From NCBI GenBank assembly GCA_947685225.1, contig CANTUV010000024.1, positions 28,290,001-28,354,000 of the forward strand: 64,000 nucleotides of DNA, written 5' to 3'. Positions 11,599 to 22,762 of the stretch are shown here, piece by piece; position 1 is the stretch's first letter, and the number at the start of each line of letters is the position of its first letter. The notes under the pieces are model-generated. The model was not told where the DNA came from. It made no database searches and saw nothing but the letters and a program-made list of their open reading frames with translations. A program made the translations under genes and the position numbers. The stretch comes from Garcia nutans (lineage: Eukaryota; Streptophyta; Magnoliopsida; Malpighiales; Euphorbiaceae).

Positions 11599-13034
11599 GC
11601 CAAGCCAGTGGCCGTGTCACATGACATAGCCACAAGCTTGGCCGTGTCCCATCCCTAGCCAAAAAACTAAGCAAGAAAGGAAAGAAATGAAGGCAGTAGC
11701 TGGCACACCCAGGTGACACGCCCAAGCCAGTGGCCGTGTCACATGACACGGCTAGGATCTTGGTCGTGTCACCTAGAAGAAAACAAGGAAAGAAAGGGCA
11801 GAAGGAGGCACGGCCAGCAAGCTTGGCCGTGTCCCAAGCAAAGTGAGAGACACGGCCAGCAAGTTTGGCCGTGTCACTTAAAGCAACCTTGAATAATTGA
11901 ATTCTTTTGCAGATAAGTGGGGAACAAAGACTAGCTTTTGCCAAAAGTAATATTAAACAAAAGAAAAGCTTACCAAATTTGAAGAAAAGAAAGTCAAAAC
12001 AAAGAGAATATGGGAGACAAGGGAGAGTGGTGTGAGTTGGAAGGTATGGGTTATGAGCTGGAAGGTATGGGCTGAGAGCTTTGAAGAGAGTTAAAAGGAG
12101 AAGTTCTTGGAGGTTCTGGAGAGCTTGGGACGTGGAGGCTGGAACAAGGGAGAAGGAGCCAACTGCTAGAGTAAAGAGGAGAGTCTTGAGCCGAGTTTGA
12201 AGAAGGAGATACATCATATACAAGATCTAAACCGAGAATCAAGGATTGAAGTGAAAAAATACAAATTATTCGCCATGGATTATTTGGTTTCTTTTACTCA
12301 TTTCTCTTGTTCTATTTTTTTGGTTTTGAACATGAACTAATTCCTTCTCTATCTAGATATTGATGAACCTTAGCTTATTTGTATGGATTGAATAATTATA
12401 TTTAGTTGAATCATTTGATTGAGTTGTTTTATTCTTATGATGCTTAATGATTTATTTCCAATTGATAATAGCATGCTTATTGATTGGTTGCCATTTTCAT
12501 ATTATTGACTTGAGAAAGCTTGATATGAATTGAATACTCATAAGGGTTGAGGATTGATTGGAGTGCTAGAGATAGACTTACAAGATCCTTTGGTTTATAG
12601 TTCCTTGTTCTTAACGCAAGATCTATTTAATTGTGTTTGAGAAGAGATTCCAGCTCTCTACTTAATGATTAGGGATTAATCCACTCGAAAGAGGTTTTAG
12701 TCTAATTTAGAGGAATGCCAACTCAACTCTATTGAATCATTTAACTGAATTGATTGTTCATAAATATCTTTGAAGCTAGGGGGATTCAATAACTGGATAG
12801 TATTATTATTATCAATCCTTTTTGCACAACATTTAATTTCCCTTTACTTTCAGTTATTAAATTAGTTGTTTTTAATTATAAAGCATCACACAACTATTAA
12901 TTTGCTAAACAACGGTTAAGGTTTGCACTAATACTTGGCCTTGTCCCCAGTGGAACGATAACTCACTCACTACTATATTACTTGGGCGACCCGTGCACTT
13001 GCGGTATTGCTATAGCACTAGGCGCGACGCACCA
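11599..13034 (+). repeat. Partial 5' LTR of the Athila element
   Basis: It aligns with 3' LTR sequence around 20290-20611 and 23276-24458 and ends GCGACGCACCA just before the primer site. Bases 11599-11880 hold GACACGGCC-type palindromes, for example 11623-11648. About 90 bp of the array present in the 3' LTR (around 20440-20530) are absent here. The long minus-strand frame 11594-12223 has no recognisable domain and is not a gene. Confidence 0.85.
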
Positions 13035-13040
13035 AGTTTT

Positions 13041-13058
13041 TGGCGCCGCTGCCAAGGA
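13041..13058 (+). promoter_or_regulatory. Primer binding site of the Athila element
   Basis: TGGCGCCGCTGCCAAGGA lies seven bases after the LTR end. It is close to the TGGCGCCGTTGCCGGGGA site common in Athila elements and usually assigned to tRNA-Asp. Four differences from that consensus fit an old copy. Confidence 0.8.
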
Positions 13059-13173
13059 CAACGGTTTCAATATTAGTAATATAATTAAGACTATTGATTT
13101 AGTTTTATTTTTATTTGTTTTTAACATTGGTTCTTGCTTATTCACTATCATTTTAGGTATTTCCTCCCATTTA

Positions 13174-16100
13174 TGACCAGAGGTAACTCATCCCAACTGT
13201 TTGAGTTAGACCCAGAGCTAGAAAGAACATTAAGGAGAAAGCGAAAGGAAGAAGAGGAGGTAGTTTTGGAAGACACAGAAACAGAAATAAATCTGGAATT
13301 AGTAGAAGAAGAATAAGAGTTTGAAGTGATGGAAGGAGCTGGGCCAAGAACAATGCAGGAGTTTGCTAAGCCTAATCTCAATGGAGCTAAATCTAGTATC
13401 CAAAGACCAACAGTTGCTGCAAACAACTTCGAAATAAAAGCAAATGTAATTCAAATGGTGCAGCAGACTTGTCAGTTCGATGGGTTTCCTGATGAAGATC
13501 CTAATGCACATATTGAGAATTTCCTAGAGATATGTGACATATTCAAGATAAATAATGTCTCAGATGATGCAATTAGGCCGAGGTTGTTCCCATTTTCCCT
13601 TAGAGATAGACCAAAGAAGTGGCTGAAATCTTTTCCTCCAAGGACTTTTACCACATGGGATCAGTTGGCAGAAAAATTCCTAGAAAAATACTTCCCACCG
13701 TCCAAAACTGCTAAGTTGAGGAATGATATCTCATCCTTTCTGCAGCAAGATGGTGAGACCCTTTATGATGCCTGGGAAAGATTTAAAGATTTGCTGAGAA
13801 GGTGTCCTCATCATGGACTTCCACTATGGCTTCAAATTCAAACATTTTACAATGGGTTGAATTATGTAAGTAAACAATCTATTAATGCAGTAGCAGGTGG
13901 TACCATAAACAACAAGACACCTGAACAAGCAAGGGATTTAATTGAAGACATGGCTATCACCAATTATCAATGGCAAGCCCCAAGGGAGCAAGGAAGGCTG
14001 AAAGTCATGGGTTCACATCAATTAGATCCTGTGGTGGCTATAACAGCTCAATTGGAAGCATTGAATAAAAAAGTTAATTCTTTGGCTTCCTCTTCTGGGA
14101 AAGCAATGCAAGTGATGTCTTGTGAATGGTGTGGGGGTGGACATCAAAGTCAAGATTGCCAAAGTGGCAACATGTTTAGGCAAGAACAAGTAGATTATGT
14201 GGGAAATATGCCAAGGCAACAACAAAATAACCCCTACAACAACACATACAATCTGGGGTGGAGAAATCATCCTAATTTCTCATGGAATAATCAAGACAAT
14301 CCAAGACCTCCCCCTGGATTCCAGCAGCCCCAACATTAACAAACTGCCCCTCCAAGAAAGAGCAATTTAGAGGACATGGTGGAGAAATTCATAGCAGAGT
14401 CTGAAGCCAAGCATCAATCAAATGAAATCACTCTTAGAAATCAGCAGGCCTCTATCCATAATCTGGAGAAACAGTTGGGGCAAATTGCTAAGATGCTCAG
14501 TGAGAGACCACAAGGGAGTTTACCTAGCAACACTGAGGCAAATCCTAAAGAGCAACTTAAGGTAATTACATTAAGGAGTGGAAAAGAGATCAAGGGCAGT
14601 GTGGTTGAGAAAAGAGAAGAAGTGGCGGAGAAAGGGGTTGAAGAATAAGAAAAAGAAAAAGAAGATGATCCTATTGTCACTTCGGGAGAGAAAGCTGCAC
14701 TAGAAAGTGAGAAAGATAAGCAGCCATAAGAAAGCAGCCCCATACTGAAGGAATACCAACCTAGAGTACCATATCCGGCAAGGCTGTACAAGGACAAAAT
14801 TGATACTCAGTTTGGTAAGTTTCTTAAAATCTTTAAACAATTGCACATTAATATTCCATTTGCTGAAGCTTTGTCACAAATGCCTAAGTATGCTAAATTT
14901 TTGAAAGATATCCTTTCTAACAAAAGGAAACTTGAGGAAGTGTCTTTAGTGCATTTTTCTAAAAAGAGTTCAAAAATCTTGCAAAGGAGGTTACCTAAGA
15001 AATTAAAAGATCCAGGTAGTTTTACCATTCCATTTTTGATAGGTAATCTTAAGGTTAAAAGTGCATTGGCTGATTTGGGGGCTAGCATAAGTGTTATGCC
15101 CTATAAAATATTTAAAGAGCTAGACATTGGAGAGCCTAAACCAACATTCATGACCATCCAACTTGCTAATAAATCGGTAGTCTACCCTCGTGGCGTTATA
15201 GAGGATGTGTTGGTCAAAGTCGGGAATTTCATTTTCCCTAATGATTTTGTTGTCATTGATATTGATGAGGATGCAGATGTTTCACTTATTCTTGGTAGGC
15301 CATTTTTAAATAAAGCCCGTGCCCTTATCAATGTTCATGATGGCACATTAACTTTGAGAGTGGATGATGAGAAAGTTATTTTTAGAATACAAGATACCAT
15401 GAAACACTCACTTTCACTTGATAAGGCAAAATCATGCAATGATGTTGTTGAGCATGAGACCATAAATTGTGTTACTAACATTGTTTCCAAGGATCCCCTT
15501 GAGTTGTATCTATTGCAGGAAAATGTTGAGGGTCAAGAAGCAATGGAGCAGCTTGCTTTTCTTGAAGCAAGCAAATCGTTCAAATGCAGGGCATATGAGA
15601 CTATTGAGATGCCAAAGGAAGAAAAGCCAAAACCATCGGTGATTGATCCACCCAACTTGGAACTGAAACCTCTTCCAGATCACCTTGAGTATGGATTTCT
15701 GGCAGAGAAAAAGAAACTTCCAATAATTCTGAGTTCCCACCTATCTTTTGAGCAGAAGGAGAAGCTTATCCAGTTGTTGCAGAAACATAAGCAAGTGATA
15801 GCTTGGAAGATAGCAGACATCAAGGGTATCAGTCCATCCTATTGCACTCATAAGATACTAATGGAAGATGAATTCAAACCAGCAGTGCAACCACAATGGA
15901 GACTAAACCCAAAGATGAAAGATGTAGTGAAGACTGAAGTGATAAAACTACTCGATGCAGGGATTATCTATCTGATCTCGGATAGCTCTTGGGTGAGCCC
16001 AGTTCAAGTAGTACCAAAGAAAGGAGGGATGACAGTGATCCCTAATGAAAATGATGAGCTGATCCCAACAAGAACAGTTACCGGTTGGAGGGTTTGCATT

Positions 16101-18536
16101 GACTACAGAAAATTGAATGATGCAACTAGAAAGGATCATTTTCCTTTACCCTTCATTGATCAAATGTTGGAGAGGTTATCAGGCCATGAGTACTACTGCT
16201 TTTTGGATGGTCTTTTAGGCTATTTTCAAATTTCTATTGCCCCGAAAGACCAAGAGAAAACTACATTCACCTGCCCATATGGGACATTCGCATACCGAAG
16301 AATGCCATTCGGGTTGTGCAATGCACCTACAACTTTCCAAAGGTGCATGGTAGCAATCTTTGATGAGCTTATAGAGGATATTATGGAGGTGTTTATGGAT
16401 GATTTCTCGGTCTATGGAAGCTCATTTGAAAGATGTTTGGAAAACCTTGAAAGAGTCTTGAAGAGATGTGAGGAAACCAATCTAGTGCTTAATTGGGAAA
16501 AGTGTCATTTCATGGTTCAAGAGGGAATCGTGTTGGGACACAAAATTTCAAGCAAGGGCATTGAGGTGGATCGGGAAAAAGTAGACATCATTGAGAAGTT
16601 ACCACCACCCACATCTGTGAAGGCCATCAGAAGTTTTCTAGGACATGCGGGTTTTTATCGGAGGTTAATTAGAGATTTTTCTAAGATAGCCCGTCCATTG
16701 ACAAGACTCCTTGAGAAAGATGTAGACTTTGTTTTTGATGAGGAATGTTTGAGAGCATTCACAACTCTTAAGGAGAAATTAACCCATGCTTCAATCATGG
16801 TAGCTCCTAATTGGAGTCTACCGTTTGAACTAATGTGCGATGCAAGTGACTTTGCAGTGGGAGCAGTCTTGGGTCAACGCAAGGAGAAATACTTCCAGCC
16901 TATCTACTATGCAAGCAAGACCTTGAACACAACTCAAGCTAATTACACAACTACAGAGAAAGAGCTGTTAGCTGTGGTTTTTGCTTTTGACAAGTTTAGA
17001 TCATATCTAATCTTGTCAGAAGTAATTGTTTATACAGACCATTCGGCTTTGAGGTACTTATTTGCGAAAATTGATGCAAAGCCTAGGCTAATCCGTTGGG
17101 TCTTATTATTGCAGGAATTTGACTTGACCATTCATCTTTCTCGCTTGGAGAATCCAACCTTGGAGAGGTTTGAAGAAGGGGACATTGATGATCACTTCCC
17201 CGATGATCAGCTGTGCGCCATGGTAAGTGAGGTAAGTAACTTAAATTTTGAAACACCTTGGTTTGCAGATTTTGCTAACTATTTAGCTGTTAGGGAGCTT
17301 CCTAAGGACTTAACTTATCAAGCAAAGAAGAAATTCTTTTCTGATTTAAAATATTATTTTTGGGAGGATCCCTTTTTGTTTAGATTATGTAAGGATCACA
17401 TGATCTGATGATGTGTGGCATGGCCCGAAACAATGAATATTCTTAGTCAATGCCATGCTGGACCAGCTGGTGGTCATATGGGAGCCAATAAGACTGCTCA
17501 AAAGGTACTAGAATCAGGATTTTATTGGGCCACTTTGTTTAGGGATAGCTACGAATTTGTAAACTGCTGTGATCGATGCCAAAGGACTGGAAACATTTCA
17601 TCTCGTGATGAGATGCCCCAAAATGGGATTTTAGTTTGTGAAATCTTTGATGTTTGGGGGATCGATTTTATGGGACCCTTTCCAAATTCCCTTGGTAACA
17701 AATATATTCTTGTAGCTATAGACTATGTATTTAAATGGCCTGAAGCCTAAGCCTTGGCAACCAATGATTCTAAGGTTGTGGTGAAATTTTTAAAGAAGTT
17801 ATTTTCTCGATTTGGTACACCAAAAGCAATTATAAGTGATAGGGGTACTCAGTTTTGTAACTTTCAGCTTGCAAAAGTTTTCAAAAGATTAGGAGTTACA
17901 CATAGGTTTGCTACTCCCTATCATCCCCAAACTAGTGGCCAAGTTGAGAACACGAACAGGGAGATTAAAAGAATTTTGGAAAGAACTGTAGAGCGATCCC
18001 GAAAGGATTGGTCCGAGAAATTGGACAATGCTCTATGGGCTTTTAGGACTGCATTCAAAACTCCCTTGGGCACTACACCATTTAGGTTGGTATATGGAAA
18101 AGCTTGCCATTTACCTGTTGAAATAGAGCAAAATGCATATTGGGCCATAAAACAGATTAACCTTGATATAGCTTGTGCAGGTGAAAGGCGAAAATTACAG
18201 GTAAACGAGTTAGACGAGTGGAGATTGCAAGCTTATGACAATGCAAAAATGTATAAGGAACGTACCAAGAGATGGCATGATGCTCACATTAAGGAACGGA
18301 AAGAGTTTCAAGCGGGAGATCAGGTATTACTGTACAATTCAAGGCTTCGACTCTTTCCAGGTAAGTTGAAATCTTGATGGTCTGGTCCTTTTACTGTCAA
18401 GGAAGTTTTCCCCTACGGAGTGGTTGAAACAACTCACCCGGAAAAAGGAGATTTTAAAGTCAATGGGCACAGGCTCAAATTTTATTTTGGAGGGGAAATA
18501 CAGGACTTAAAGGAGGTTTTACACCTCCAAGACTAG
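13174..18536 (+). pseudogene. Athila gag-pol polyprotein, one frame with eight stop codons
   Basis: A single frame runs from ATG 13174 to TAG 18534 without a frameshift but is broken by stops at 13314, 14337, 14646, 14727, 17406, 17409, 17748 and 18375. Gag covers about 13174-14830 (FLEICDIFK, PHHGLP, YNGL). The protease motif DLGAS is at 15072. Reverse transcriptase carries FMDD at 16392-16403. RNase H has CDASDFAVGAVL near 16840 and a later YTDHSALRYL. Integrase has an H-H-C-C zinc region (17450-17590), GIDFMG, SDRGTQF and a glutamate in QVENTNRE. All catalytic residues I could locate remain, so loss of function is by stops alone. Each stop is one C-to-T step from CAA, CAG or CGA. There is no env-like ORF downstream. 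Confidence 0.92.
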
Positions 18537-19945
18537 GGACAGTTGCCCTAAACGTCCAACTAATACGACGTTAAAGAAGTGTTGGGCGGGAGGCAACCCA
18601 CCATTTTTTTCGTTCTTTAATTTTTAGGTCTTTATTTTCTGTATTTTTGGTTTGTGAAAAAAAAAACAAAAAAATTTGTTTCATCTAATCTCTCTCTTAG
18701 TTTATGCATGCTCACATTGAGGACAATGTGAATCTTTAAGTATGGGGTGCATTTTGTGTGTTTACTTTTACTTGTTTTAGTTTAAGTTTAGTTAATGTTT
18801 TTCTTGTTTTTCTTTGAATAAATGAAATTTGAAAAGTTCAACTGTTATAAATATTGTTGATAGATGACTTTTGAATTTTTGAAGCATGAATTTGAGAATT
18901 AAGTAGAATTGATACTTTTTGTTAATTTTGTTGGTTTTTCCTTGCATTGCCTTTAACCTAGTGAGAAATTGAGCCATCAACTTATTATTCTTTTTGTGTG
19001 TGGACATCTTTGATTGATAACTTGCTAGAACTTGCTTTGACATACATTTTAAGACTACATAAAAATTTCAATTTGGCATCAAGATGATTAAGGCAATTAG
19101 GTGAACCCAGTTTGGTTTAAAAAGACCAACCCTATTTTTAACCTTAGTTAGCCAATTTTGAGCCTATTTCGTTTTTCCTTTTCTTCCTTTTTTCACAACA
19201 TCATTAGCTTGAACCTTGTTGTTTTAACTCTTACCCATTTCATTAGGTCAAGAGCATTTTAAGAGCGTTTATGACCAAGTGTTGTGTTGAATTAAGTGTG
19301 GGGTTAAATTTAGTAGGTTTAAGATTGCAAAGCAAAATAAAAAAAATCAAATAAAAAGAAGAAAAATAATAAGAATAATTGTTGTTCTTGTTGAAAGGGC
19401 TGGAATATGTGTGGAAATAATCATTACAAGATGTAATAAGTGAGTTCCCTTGAAAAGTTCTTTCAATGTCAAGGGGAAGATAAGAGGAAGATGTTTTGGG
19501 ATCGTTGGGTTATATATATGATCGGTTACTTCATTCTTGAAGTGCTCTTGAACTTAATGATTAAGCTCACATTTCCTAAATGCCATGCCTCTACCTTAGC
19601 CCCATTACAACCCAATAAAAGGCCTTTTGATTGATGCTTCATTGTAATTAAGTGGTGGAGATTTGATAGATAAGCAAGACTATGGCGATAATCTTTCATT
19701 GATTGTTATGAGTGTAAACACCACCTTAATCAAACACGTTTTAAGAGTTGGTGAGGGAGTGACAACATAGGTTATGTATGGAAAGCCACTTAATTGCATT
19801 GGTATCGATTTTGCTTGATTTGATATTGATTGCGGATTTAGGGATAGGGAAGTCTTGATGCAATTTTTATAACTCTTGAACTTGACAAATTTTTCGTATT
19901 TAGTTTGTTTTGATTTTAGCCTTGCTTGGGGACAAGCAAGGAATC
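18537..19945 (+). other. Athila 3' noncoding region
   Basis: There are 1.4 kb between pol and the 3' LTR. It begins with GTTGGGCGGGAGGCAACCCA, a phrase common after Athila pol. An A-rich stretch follows, then AT-rich sequence without a supported gene. Autonomous Athila elements may hold an env-like ORF here; none is seen. Confidence 0.7.
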
Positions 19946-19959
19946 AAGTGCGGGGTATT
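19946..19959 (+). promoter_or_regulatory. Polypurine tract of the Athila element
   Basis: AAGTGCGGGGTATT directly precedes the TGATAAG start of the 3' LTR. Athila elements typically have AAGTGTGGGGG-like sequence here. The C and the trailing T bases weaken the tract. Confidence 0.7.
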
Positions 19960-20109
19960 TGATAAGAGCATTTTTATACTTGTTTTTAGTATGATTTCTA
20001 TGTGTTTTTAGTTAATGTTTCATTTGATTTTGGTTTAAAGTTTGTTTTAAGTGTTTGTTTTAGGTCAAAATGCAAAAACTCCCTTGGATGATCAAAACAA
20101 TGAAGAAAA

Positions 20110-20605
20110 AGCATGAATCAAGCAAGACATGGCCAAGCCAAAGCAAGCTTGGCTGTGTCCCTCAAAGAAACTTCAAGACAGTAGCTGACACAGCTAGGTG
20201 TGCCCAAGCAACTGGCCGTGTCTCACCCAAAGAGCAAAAAATCAAAGAGACCAAGAAAGGAAGGAAAATTTGGCAGAAGAAGACACTGGCAAGTGACACG
20301 GCCGTAAGCTTGGCCGTGTCCCATCCCTAGCCAAAGAACCAAGCAAGAAAGGAAAGAAATGAAGGCAGTACTGACACACCCAGGTGACACGCCCAAGCCA
20401 GTGGCTGTGTCACATGACACGGCCACAAGCTTGGCCGTGTCACCCTTAGAAACAAAGAAAACAATTTGACAAAGCTAGAAGCAGAAGGTGACACACCCAC
20501 ATGACACTGCCAAGCCACTGGCCGTGTCACCTAGAAGAAAACAAGGAAAGAAAGGGCAGAAGGAGACACGGCCAACAAGCTTGGCCGTGTCCCAAGCAAA
20601 GTGAG
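20110..20605 (+). repeat. Array of GACACGGCC palindromes in the Athila 3' LTR
   Basis: Many near copies of GACACGGCC and GGCCGTGTC are present. The unit at 20416-20441 is identical over 26 bp to the units at 3086-3111 and 3204-3229 of LARD1. A variant with GTAAGCT in the centre lies at 20295-20320. The array continues for a few bases after the solo LTR (23276-23305). Confidence 0.88.
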
Positions 20606-22168
20606 AGACACTGTAATATCCCAAAGTGCGCCCTAGAAGTTTTGATATAATTGTTGTTTTATTTGGATTGAATGTATATGTTAAATTTGAAAGAGAAAAG
20701 AATTTAAGAGAGAGTGTATATGTTGTATATATGGAAATATATATAACATATACACAAGTCAAATAAGAAAGTCAAAAGAAGAAGATATTTATGTTTATTA
20801 TTGTTGAATTAATTAATTAATGGAAATAGAAATTTAGATGAGTGGAAGAGAGAAGATGGATTATTTTAATATTAAAAATACTTGGTGGAGAATTAAGAGG
20901 AGACTAAATATTTGACTTTGATTTATTTTACTCTTCATTTTTCTTTTTCTTTTGGGGATGGCCGGCACACTAAAGAGACAAGAGAGCAAGAGAGGTTTTG
21001 ATTTCTAGGATCAAATTGAAGGAAGATTTCAAGAAAACAAGTTAGAAATTCAAGAAGTTCATCATTTTTGGTAAGTTTTCTCTTGATTTCTCTTGTTCTA
21101 TTTGGAATTTTGTTTGAGTTTGATGGAGTGTAGTTGATGGTTGGAGTGTGTTTGTGTATGATGTGTGTAAAAGTGTTGAAATGGAATTAAAGATAAGAAG
21201 TTAGGTTAGTGTTGGTGATGGAAGAGTAAGAGTTGTGTTTAGTGAAGTTGAAAGCATAGAATACAAGAGTTTGGTACTTTATTGTATGATTTTTAATTAA
21301 ATATAGAAAAACATTCTTGAAGTGAATTTTTGATATGTTGTGCCTCTATGAGTCTAGAATGACTGAAAAATATGTTGATTTGATTTTGGAAAGATTATTT
21401 TTATTAGACCTGTTCCAGCAGGTACCTTAACTGAGACAGCTATCTTTCAGGATTTTTAATAAAATGTAGAAAAATAATATCCAATTGAATTTTGGATATG
21501 TTGTTTTTTAGTGAGTCTAGTATATGAGAAAAATAATTTGGAACCACGTTGATTGAATTTAATTTACGGAATTCACAAAGTTCAGAACTGCTGCCAGGAT
21601 GCAGGGCAATTGGAGCAGTTTGGTTGGGTGAACTATTTGACCAAGATTTTGTGTTCAGTTTGATCTGAAATTTTAAAGGAATGATTTTAAGATGTAAAAC
21701 TAAATTCTTTAAAAATTTTAGAGTTTTTAGTCTAGTAGATTATTTTATACAATTTTTCAAAATAAGGATTAAGTTGAGTCCAAAACCAGAATTTACTATT
21801 CATATGGTCATTTTGCTAATATTCCTTTTGGATTAGGTTGTGAAGAGGTTGAATTGCCCTAACCTAAGTGTTGAGGATTCTTGGAAGAGTAAGTGTATAG
21901 ATTGGTGTGAGTTGGTTTTAAGGTAAGTACAAACTACATTATTGCATACATTCATATGATGTTGAGACTTAACATACATTTGATTGTAAATGTGTTAAGA
22001 AATCTAATGCATTGTTAATGCATATTAATAATGTATGTTTGGTATAATGTGAATGTTGTGATGAGCATGTAAAATGTGTGTTAATGCCATTGGTTATGTA
22101 CACTTGAGTGATGAATTGATTAATGTGATTTGAGATATAATGAGAGATAAATTAAATGATTGTGTGCC

Positions 22169-22507
22169 TAATATGTTAATTCAATTTTCAGAGTTCTGAG
22201 TTTGGCAGCATGCCTATGAATCACTGGATAGGTGAAATGACCGGGTCGTAAGCCAATTCCAGTTGAAAAATGTGAAATGATAAATGTGAAATGTGATGTT
22301 TTTGGGGTGAAAAGACTGGGTCGTAAGCCTCAAAAACAGTAACAGTCTAGCCGGGTTGAGGACTTCCTAGGTTTTAACCGGGTTGAGATCCAAGAGACTG
22401 GGTCTGTTACGCTATCCATGGATAGAGATATATATATGTTCGCCTTCGGGCTTGATGATTGTGATTATGGACCAAAGCAGTAACTCTGAACTTTGAATAA
22501 CATATTA
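22169..22507 (+). other. Long-range stem domain in the solo LTR
   Basis: Arms 22169-22195 and 22482-22507 are reverse complements apart from one bulged base and two or three mismatches. They enclose GGGTCGTAAGCC repeats and a GGCAGCATGCCTA motif. This is the counterpart of the domains in LARD1 and LARD2. Confidence 0.68.
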
Positions 22508-22719
22508 GATTTCTTTTTGGGCCCATGCTTGTCTTTGTTTATATATATATATAAAATTCAAAAAGGGGAAACAAATGATTAATGAGATATATATTTGTCT
22601 TTGCTTTAATATGATTATGGATGTGGAAATTGTGAGTAGTACTTCATGAATTGTTTATGAAACTTGATTGTGTGGCATTGGCATTGCATCAAAGCATAAT
22701 ATTATGGCTGTTTGTACCA

Positions 22720-22762
22720 CTAAGCCGTTGGCTTAGCGCGATTGTGGTTTATCGCGCAGGTG
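22720..22762 (+). other. Two-hairpin element in the solo LTR
   Basis: CTAAGC CGTTG GCTTAG, then GCGCGA...TCGCGC, then AGGTG. It has the same order and nearly the same spacing as at 4766 in LARD1, although the surrounding LTR sequence is largely different. Confidence 0.7.

Noticed and set aside
11594..12223. Minus-strand ORF of 209 codons
   Set aside because: It lies across the LARD1/Athila LTR boundary and within the Athila LTR, has repeats due to the palindrome array and no domain; it is a chance frame.
12982..13176. Plus-strand ORF over the Athila LTR end and primer site
   Set aside because: It spans the primer binding site and leader; the gag frame starts at 13174.
13148..13426. Minus-strand frames opposite Athila gag
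   Set aside because: Shadow frames of the gag coding strand with no independent support.
18537..19945. Possible env-like ORF downstream of Athila pol
   Set aside because: No frame longer than about 85 codons and no signal peptide or membrane pattern.
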